A stretch of 64,000 bases of DNA from JAAYDY01 sp964500225. Lineage in GTDB: Bacteria > Planctomycetota > Phycisphaerae > FEN-1346 > JAACEH01. Where the stretch lies: the NCBI GenBank assembly GCA_964500225.1, contig CAZCOA010000001.1, forward strand, positions 124,001-188,000, read 5' to 3'. A program made the position numbers and the translations under genes. The first letter of the stretch is position 1, and every line of letters starts with the position of its first letter. This document shows, piece after piece, positions 59,097-64,000 of this stretch. The notes under the pieces were generated by a model. That model was not told where the DNA came from. It was given only the letters and a program-made list of their open reading frames with translations, and made no database searches.

Positions 59097-60275
59097 ATGT
59101 CGATTGACGATGATGTGGAAATCAAAGGGCAGAGCGTCGGCTTGGTGAAGACGCAGAGCTTCACCTTTGCCGCGCCGCCGGAGCCGATGCGCCTGGAGAG
59201 CGGCGCGACGCTGGGCCCCGTGACACTGGCGTACGAGACGTACGGCCGGCTGAACGACGACCGCAGCAACGCAGTGCTGGTGGTCCACGCACTGACCGGC
59301 GATGCGCATGCGGCGGGGCGACATTCGCCCGACGATCGCAAACCCGGATGGTGGGACCTGATGATCGGTCCGGCCAAGCCGATCGACACGGACAAGTACT
59401 TTGTCATCTGTTCGAACATCATCGGCGGATGCAAGGGCTCGACGGGCCCCAGCAGCATCAACCCCGCGACGGGCAAACCCTATGCGACGGATTTCCCGAT
59501 GGTGACCCTCGGCGACATGGTCCGGGCCCAGGCCGCCCTGGTGGACCACCTCGGGATCGAGCGCCTGATGAGTGTCGTGGGCGGCAGCATGGGCGGCATG
59601 CAGGTGATCGAGTGGGCACTGGCGTACCCGGACCGGGTGGCGAGCATTGTGCCGATCGCCACGGCCGCCCGGCAGAGCGCCCAGAACATCGCGTTCGACG
59701 AGGTCGGACGCCAGGCGATCATGAAGGACCCGAACTGGAACGGCGGCCACTACTACGGCGGCCAGGCCCCCACGGCGGGACTGGCCATCGCGCGGATGAT
59801 CGCCCACATCACATATCTGAGCGAACACTCCATGCGCGAGAAGTTCGGCCGGCGCCTTCAGGACAAGGACGCCTACGGTTACGATTTCGGCACGGAGTTC
59901 CAGGTCGAGAGCTACCTGCGCTACCAGGGCGACGCCTTCATCAAGCGGTTCGACGCCAACAGCTACCTCTACATCACCCGGGCCATGGACTACTACGACC
60001 CGACGACGAAGTACGGCGGCGGCTCGCTCGTCGCGGCGTTCGAGCGGCTGCGGCCCGAGATGCGCGCCCTGGTCATCAGTTTCACCAGCGATTGGCTCTA
60101 TCCGACGGCCGAGTCCAAGGAAATCGTCCGGGCGCTGAAAGCCAACGGCATTCCGACGACGTTCCTCGAGGTGCCGTCGAACTACGGGCACGACGCCTTC
60201 CTGCTGCCGAACGACCTGATGGAGTCGGCCATTCGCGGTTTCCTGGCGGCCGTGGCCAAGGGAGGCCGACGATGA
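59097..60275 (+). CDS. metX: homoserine O-acetyltransferase
   Basis: This 392-residue alpha/beta-hydrolase-fold enzyme acylates homoserine for methionine synthesis. Key parts are LAYETYGRLNDDRSNAVLV, HALTGDAHAAG, the nucleophile Ser in SVVGGSMGGMQVIEWAL, the catalytic Asp in SFTSDWLYPTAES and the His in SNYGHDAFLLP. The acyl donor (acetyl- versus succinyl-CoA) cannot be settled with certainty from sequence alone. Its product is the substrate of MetY upstream; metW overlaps its stop by four bases. Confidence 0.96.
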   Translation: MSIDDDVEIKGQSVGLVKTQSFTFAAPPEPMRLESGATLGPVTLAYETYGRLNDDRSNAVLVVHALTGDAHAAGRHSPDDRKPGWWDLMIGPAKPIDTDKYFVICSNIIGGCKGSTGPSSINPATGKPYATDFPMVTLGDMVRAQAALVDHLGIERLMSVVGGSMGGMQVIEWALAYPDRVASIVPIATAARQSAQNIAFDEVGRQAIMKDPNWNGGHYYGGQAPTAGLAIARMIAHITYLSEHSMREKFGRRLQDKDAYGYDFGTEFQVESYLRYQGDAFIKRFDANSYLYITRAMDYYDPTTKYGGGSLVAAFERLRPEMRALVISFTSDWLYPTAESKEIVRALKANGIPTTFLEVPSNYGHDAFLLPNDLMESAIRGFLAAVAKGGRR

Positions 60276-60880
60276 CCCACAACATGCGGCGACGCCGCGT
60301 CGATTACGAGCTGATCGAGGAAATGATCGCCCCGGGCAGCCGCGTGCTCGATCTGGGCTGCGGCGACGGAACGCTCTTGCAGGAACTGATCGAACAGAAG
60401 AACGTCGTGGGCCGCGGCGTCGAGATCAATGATCAGCGCGTCCTGGAATGCGTGGACCGCGGATTGGCGGTTTTCCACGGCGACCTGCTCGAAGGGCTCA
60501 GCTACTACGGCGACCGGTCGTTCGACACCGTCATTCTCAGCCAGACGCTTCAGCAGACGCTCGATCCGCGCAAGGTGCTGCGCGAAATGCTCCGCGTCGG
60601 CAAACAGGCCATCATCAGCTTCCCGAACTTCGGCCACTGGTCGGTCCGCTTGCAACTGGTCTTCACCGGTCGCATGCCTCGGACGCGCCACCTGCCGCAC
60701 CAGTGGTACGATACGCCGAACGTTCACCTGCTGACGGTCCGCGACTTCCGCGAGTTTGCCGAGAAGGAAGGCACACGCATCCTGCGCGAGGTGTTTCTGA
60801 ACCTGAGCGGCCGCCGCATGATCCCCCTGTTGGAGAACTGGCGCGCCTCGACGGCCATCTTCCTGCTGGAAAAAACCTGA
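60272..60880 (+). CDS. metW: MetW, methionine biosynthesis methyltransferase-like protein
   Basis: This 202-residue protein has a methyltransferase fold with the SAM-binding loop SRVLDLGCGDGTLLQEL and the family-specific RRRRVDYELIEEMI, SQTLQQTLDPRKVLREML and ISFPNFGHWSVRLQLVF. MetW is commonly encoded beside metX and in some bacteria is needed for full MetX activity. The ATG at 60272 overlaps the metX stop (ATGA). The upstream open frame is a shadow of metX. Confidence 0.95.
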   Translation: MTHNMRRRRVDYELIEEMIAPGSRVLDLGCGDGTLLQELIEQKNVVGRGVEINDQRVLECVDRGLAVFHGDLLEGLSYYGDRSFDTVILSQTLQQTLDPRKVLREMLRVGKQAIISFPNFGHWSVRLQLVFTGRMPRTRHLPHQWYDTPNVHLLTVRDFREFAEKEGTRILREVFLNLSGRRMIPLLENWRASTAIFLLEKT

Positions 60881-60933
60881 GCCGCCAGACGTCCCCGGGA
60901 GCAGGCCCACGATCAGTTCGTCGGACCCGGCAC

Positions 60934-60961
60934 TTGCAACCATGGACTGCGGGCTTACAAT
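60934..60961 (+). promoter_or_regulatory. promoter of the ECF sigma factor gene
   Basis: TTGCAA (60934-60939), a 16-base spacer and TACAAT (60956-60961) lie 44 bases before the ATG at 61006. It looks like a housekeeping promoter; no second, ECF-type copy was seen. Confidence 0.5.
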
Positions 60962-61005
60962 AGGCGTCGTAATCTGGCCTTCCTCCGGGGCGTGGCGGAC
61001 GGCGC

Positions 61006-61581
61006 ATGGACAGCTTCAGCGATGAAGACCTGATGCTTCGGCTGCAACGGAACGACGACGGCGAAGCCTTCGCCGAGCTGTTCCGCCGTCACCGTGCCGG
61101 CATCACCAGCTACACCTGCCGCCTGGTCCGCGACGCCAACGAGGGCGAGAACCTGGCCCAGGAAACCTTCCTGCGAATGCTCCAGAAACGCGACCTCTAC
61201 CGCTATCCCCGCAAGCTTTCCACCTGGCTGTTCACCATCGCCCGAAACCTGGTGACCGATTACCAGAAAAAGAAAAAGGCCATGACGAGCGAGTCGTTCG
61301 ACCTGATGGCCGACTCGCAGGACGGCGGCCACGCCTGGCGGCCCGACGTGGCGGCCATGGAGGAGGAATCGTTGCGGCTCTTGCGCGGGGCCATCGAATC
61401 CCTGCCGCCGCAGCACCGCGAGGTGTTGGTACTACGTGCTTTCCACAACCTGAGCTACCGCGAAATCGCCGAGATCGTGGACTGTCCCGAATCGACTGCC
61501 CGCAGCCGCATGGACTACGCCCTGAAGGAGCTTCGCGCCGTGTGGCAGCGACTGGATCGAAAAAAGACCGGAAATCCGTAG
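61006..61581 (+). CDS. ECF-type RNA polymerase sigma factor
   Basis: This 191-residue sigma factor has only regions 2 and 4. Region 2 covers about residues 15-95 (AFAELFRRHRAGITSYTCR, DANEGENLAQETFLRML, LSTWLFTIARNLVTDYQKKK). Region 4 covers about 125-185 (LPPQHREVLVLRAFHNLSYR, EIAEIVDCPESTARSRMDYA). It directs RNA polymerase to a small set of promoters, probably in response to an envelope signal sensed through the zinc-finger protein encoded 160 bases downstream. Confidence 0.95.
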   Translation: MDSFSDEDLMLRLQRNDDGEAFAELFRRHRAGITSYTCRLVRDANEGENLAQETFLRMLQKRDLYRYPRKLSTWLFTIARNLVTDYQKKKKAMTSESFDLMADSQDGGHAWRPDVAAMEEESLRLLRGAIESLPPQHREVLVLRAFHNLSYREIAEIVDCPESTARSRMDYALKELRAVWQRLDRKKTGNP

Positions 61582-61741
61582 CGTATGGGCCGCCGCCACT
61601 CGTACTAGTCTGTGAGGAACCGTTTCGAGGAATCGCCACGTCCGCCAGGTCTGCCCGTGTCCGGCCCGAGACGCCCAACGATCCGACGCGCGCCGCCACG
61701 AGACGGTCGGCCGACGTGCCGAACGAGGTATGTGCCGAACC

Positions 61742-63514
61742 ATGAGCTGCGAGCAGTGCCCGCTCCATCTGCTGTATGAGTATGCCCGGGGCGCCCTGGG
61801 CAGCGACGAGACCGCGCGCGTGGCAGCCCACGTGGGCGCCTGCCTGCAATGTCGGCAAACGCTCGACGGCCTGCGCGGGCTCGGCATGGACCTGGAGCGG
61901 CTTCGGGCGGCGACACATCGCGATCTGCCGGACAGCTCCGCCGACCGTGTCCTGCTCCGGGCGGCGCAGGATCTCTATCGTCACGCCGCGGTGCGAAGCA
62001 GCGTGCGGCGGTCGGCGTCGCCGCCACGTCGCCGACTAGTCTTGCGACAGTTGCTGATGCCCGTGGCCGCCGTCATCATCGTCCTGCTGGGCCTGCGGCT
62101 GGTCGGCCCGCTGGTCCAGCCGCCACGCTACCAGGCCCTGGATTATCTCTACGCCGACGCCAAGCACGTCGCCACCGTCACCGGCATCCACGAGCTTCAG
62201 CCACGGGCCCTCAGTGCCCTGGACGAAGCCGTTGCCGCCGAGAAGCCTGACGTGCTCCGCGTGGCCAATCTGCAACTGGTGCATTACATCACGCGCCGGG
62301 CGGCCGAGCCCGAGCAGATTCAAGATGTGCACTTTCTGCTGAAGCGATTGAAAGACGCCGACCACGCGTCGGCATCGGCAGCCGCGGCAACATCCCCGTC
62401 GGCCACGATACCGCCGTGGCAGACCGGCGCCGTGGCGGCCGGAGCGAATCCCGCGCAGCAGGCGGCCCGGTTGATCCGCACCGGGCGGTACAACGACGCC
62501 TACCGGCTCCTGGCCGGCAGCCACAGGCCGGAAGTCCAGGCCCTGGCCGCCTATGCGGCCCTGAGGTCCGACCGGTTGCAAGAAGCCCGCGAGACCATCG
62601 AGGCCCTGCGCGCCCTGGGCGGCCCCGAGCACGGCATCGCCCCACTGCTTCAGGCCGAGCTGGCCATGACGGAGAGCCGCTTCGACAAGGCCGCCGACTA
62701 CTTCGCCGCCGCGGCCAACCAAATCGACAACCGCCTCTGGTTCCAGGCCGGGTATCTCTGCAAGTACGAAATCGGCGACGACACCCTGGCCGCACAGTAT
62801 TTCGAGCGGACCGCTGACGCGGAAGTGGCCAGTCACGTCGCGCGTCGTTTCCACGAGGACGTGCGCGTGGCCCGCAGCCGCATGGCACTCATGGAAGAGA
62901 ACTACGAGGCCTATGCCCTCGGCCCGCTGCCGGACGCCTGGAAACTCGTGCCGACGCATCCCGAGGAGTTCATGATCGCCGAAATCGACGGTTCGCGCGT
63001 GCTGAAGCAGAACGAAATGGGCCACCGCGGCGGCAAGCTCGTCGCGGGGTTCCCCGGCTGGTACGATTACGTCATGAGTTGCGACTTCCGCGTGCTCCAG
63101 GCCGAAGCCGAACCGCAACTGGATTTTGTCGTGTACGACCTGGGCAAGAGCCACTATGCCGTGGAGTTTGCCAACCGTTCCGCACGGCTCCAGATCAAGA
63201 GCCGCCAGGGTCCCGAGGCAGTCGTCAGCCGGCCCGAAAACGCTCAGTTGCAGTTACCGGGGTCGCTGACCGACGGACGCTGGTGGCGCGTGACCATCGA
63301 GGTCCGCAACGTCAGTCCAGACGCCACACAGGTGACCGCTACCGTGGTCCCGCGCGACGCCTCGGACCCCGCCGCCGAGACCGCCACCTTCACCTGGACC
63401 GATCGGACCGACGGCGATCTGCCGCCGCAGCGCCGCGGCCGCATCGGATTCCGCGTCGGCGGCGCGGAGGTGGCGTTCGACAACCTCGTGGTCGTACCCA
63501 GCCGCCAGAACTGA
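61742..63514 (+). CDS. zinc-finger anti-sigma-like membrane protein with large external domain
   Basis: This 590-residue protein starts with a putative zinc-finger (zf-HC2/ZAS-like) region (MSCEQCPLHLLYEYARGALG, then VAAHVGACLQCRQTLD with HxxxCxxC). A single membrane helix follows at about 100-118 (LMPVAAVIIVLLGLRLVGPL). Outside the membrane are helical TPR-like repeats (about 225-375; ALAAYAALRSDRLQEARETI, QAELAMTESRFDKAADYFAA). A C-terminal beta-sandwich of the LamG/DUF1080 kind (about 385-590) includes WYDYVMSCDFRVLQAEAEPQ and RRGRIGFRVGGAEVAFDNLV. It should bind the ECF sigma factor and release it on an external, perhaps glycan, signal. An ATG four codons earlier is an equally possible start. 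Confidence 0.82.
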   Translation: MSCEQCPLHLLYEYARGALGSDETARVAAHVGACLQCRQTLDGLRGLGMDLERLRAATHRDLPDSSADRVLLRAAQDLYRHAAVRSSVRRSASPPRRRLVLRQLLMPVAAVIIVLLGLRLVGPLVQPPRYQALDYLYADAKHVATVTGIHELQPRALSALDEAVAAEKPDVLRVANLQLVHYITRRAAEPEQIQDVHFLLKRLKDADHASASAAAATSPSATIPPWQTGAVAAGANPAQQAARLIRTGRYNDAYRLLAGSHRPEVQALAAYAALRSDRLQEARETIEALRALGGPEHGIAPLLQAELAMTESRFDKAADYFAAAANQIDNRLWFQAGYLCKYEIGDDTLAAQYFERTADAEVASHVARRFHEDVRVARSRMALMEENYEAYALGPLPDAWKLVPTHPEEFMIAEIDGSRVLKQNEMGHRGGKLVAGFPGWYDYVMSCDFRVLQAEAEPQLDFVVYDLGKSHYAVEFANRSARLQIKSRQGPEAVVSRPENAQLQLPGSLTDGRWWRVTIEVRNVSPDATQVTATVVPRDASDPAAETATFTWTDRTDGDLPPQRRGRIGFRVGGAEVAFDNLVVVPSRQN

Positions 63515-63570
63515 TCTCCGGCGAGCACCCTACTCGCGCAGGGCAACACGAAACGCCCGCCGGAACATCG

Positions 63571-63610
63571 AAGCAGAGGCCGCCTCCCAGCGCGCCTCTG
63601 CTTTCTTCTG
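63571..63610 (+). terminator. intrinsic terminator of the sigma/anti-sigma operon
   Basis: AAGCAGAGGC (63571-63580) and GCCTCTGCTT (63594-63603) form a perfect 10-bp stem with a 13-base loop, followed by TCTTCT. It lies 57 bases after the stop of the anti-sigma-like gene. Confidence 0.8.
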
Positions 63611-63872
63611 GTCCCGGCGTTCCCACGATCCCCCTCCCCCTTCCGGGGGGGGGAGGCGCTGCCGAGCGTTCAGCCGGGCGCGGCGAGGGGCGAACGGGGC
63701 AAATCCGTCGCTGCGTCTACTGCTACTGCGGGGCGGCTCGCGCAGCGGCGTCGCATCGATCCTTGCCCTCACCGATGCACGAACCGGGCGCGCCGCCGGC
63801 GCAGGGCCTCCGTCACGGCAATCGTCTGCACGGTCTCGGCCACCGTCGGCCCCGGCAGCGCACCGCCTCCCC
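63604..63872. other. intergenic region with C/G homopolymer hairpin
   Basis: About 270 bases lie between the terminator and the partial minus-strand gene. CCTCCCCC (63633-63640) faces a run of nine G followed by AGG (63645-63656), a hairpin of almost pure C and G. The rest has no gene with a start, ribosome binding site or recognisable sequence. Confidence 0.5.
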
Positions 63873-64000
63873 CTACGACCGGTCCGTCTGGCTTTTTCCC
63901 TCCAGCCGCTCGACCCGGATATGCCTGAAATACCGATGGTCCACCACCCGTGCCGCCTGAAACGCCGCGATGCCGCAGGCCAGACCGAGAATCGCGCCGC
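63873..64000 (-). CDS. 3' end of an unidentified gene (cut by window edge)
   Basis: The last 41 codons of a minus-strand frame end with TAG at 63875-63873. The visible residues read GAILGLACGIAAFQAARVVD then HRYFRHIRVERLEGKSQTDR. A hydrophobic small-residue stretch followed by a charged basic tail is what the end of a membrane protein looks like. The family cannot be told, and a spurious frame is possible. Confidence 0.4.
   Translation of the reverse strand, partial: GAILGLACGIAAFQAARVVDHRYFRHIRVERLEGKSQTDRS

Noticed and set aside
1..64000. CRISPR arrays, tRNA or rRNA genes, insertion sequences, prophage or integrase genes
   Set aside because: I looked for regularly spaced repeats, cloverleaf patterns, transposase or integrase motifs and terminal inverted repeats, and found none that I could support.

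Overview
This is a high-GC bacterial window that looks like part of a metagenome-assembled scaffold: it has two N-runs, 10 N at 28478-28487 and 100 N at 35458-35557. Gene content suggests a member of the Planctomycetota/PVC group, possibly Phycisphaerae-like. The indications are a futalosine-type menaquinone cluster, a secreted C25 peptidase with dockerin-like repeats, a helix-turn-helix/receiver regulator, sugar-acting enzymes (GH78, GH2, Gfo/Idh/MocA, parallel beta-helix) and NIF-type Fe-S assembly. This placement is inferred from gene content; no rRNA or tRNA gene is visible. Many genes have sigma70-like promoters with -10 boxes of the type TATAAT/TATAGT/TACAAT.

Layout. 1-2307 (minus): the N-terminal part of an FAD/NAD(P) oxidoreductase and a sigma54-dependent activator. 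2606-14042 (plus): a tightly overlapping operon with an AsmA-like protein, UbiD-, UbiE/MenG-, UbiX- and UbiA-family enzymes and MqnE, making up most of the late futalosine menaquinone pathway, with an unknown zinc-ribbon membrane protein in the middle. 14244-28412 (plus): an exported glycosidase-like protein, cysteine synthase, a PHP phosphoesterase, ndk, ligA, two unknown exported or membrane proteins, endonuclease V, a GH78 rhamnosidase-like enzyme, a MATE transporter and ArfB. 28609-30591 (minus): IMP cyclohydrolase and archaeal-type phosphoglycerate mutase. 30901-34103 (plus): mutS and a lipoprotein. 34273-34839 (minus): an HTH-receiver regulator. 35712-38957: the C25 peptidase. 38989-39834 (minus): a HAD phosphatase.

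40242-41701 holds the most striking region. A strong promoter is followed by a 36-codon leader peptide with the run FWRRWYYFYGF, a 12-bp antiterminator competing with a 12-bp U-tailed terminator, a second 23-codon peptide with Trp-Tyr-Phe in a row, and then the DAHP synthase gene (first step of aromatic amino acid synthesis). It reads as a tandem attenuation system sensing all three aromatic amino acids.

41818-49076 (plus): a HisJ-like PHP phosphatase, two tandem membrane-TPR paralogues sharing a nearly identical 589-bp tract, and a beta-mannosidase. 49224-55540 (minus): a beta-helix protein, a lipoprotein, a Gfo/Idh/MocA oxidoreductase, rpmH (bL34) standing alone with its own promoter and terminator, and nifU-nifS-rubrerythrin. 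55974-57500: a DEAD-box helicase behind a long GC-rich leader. 57497-60880: promoter, SAM-I riboswitch and terminator controlling metY-metX-metW. 61006-63514: an ECF sigma factor and a large zinc-finger anti-sigma-like membrane protein. The window ends in the 3' end of a minus-strand gene.
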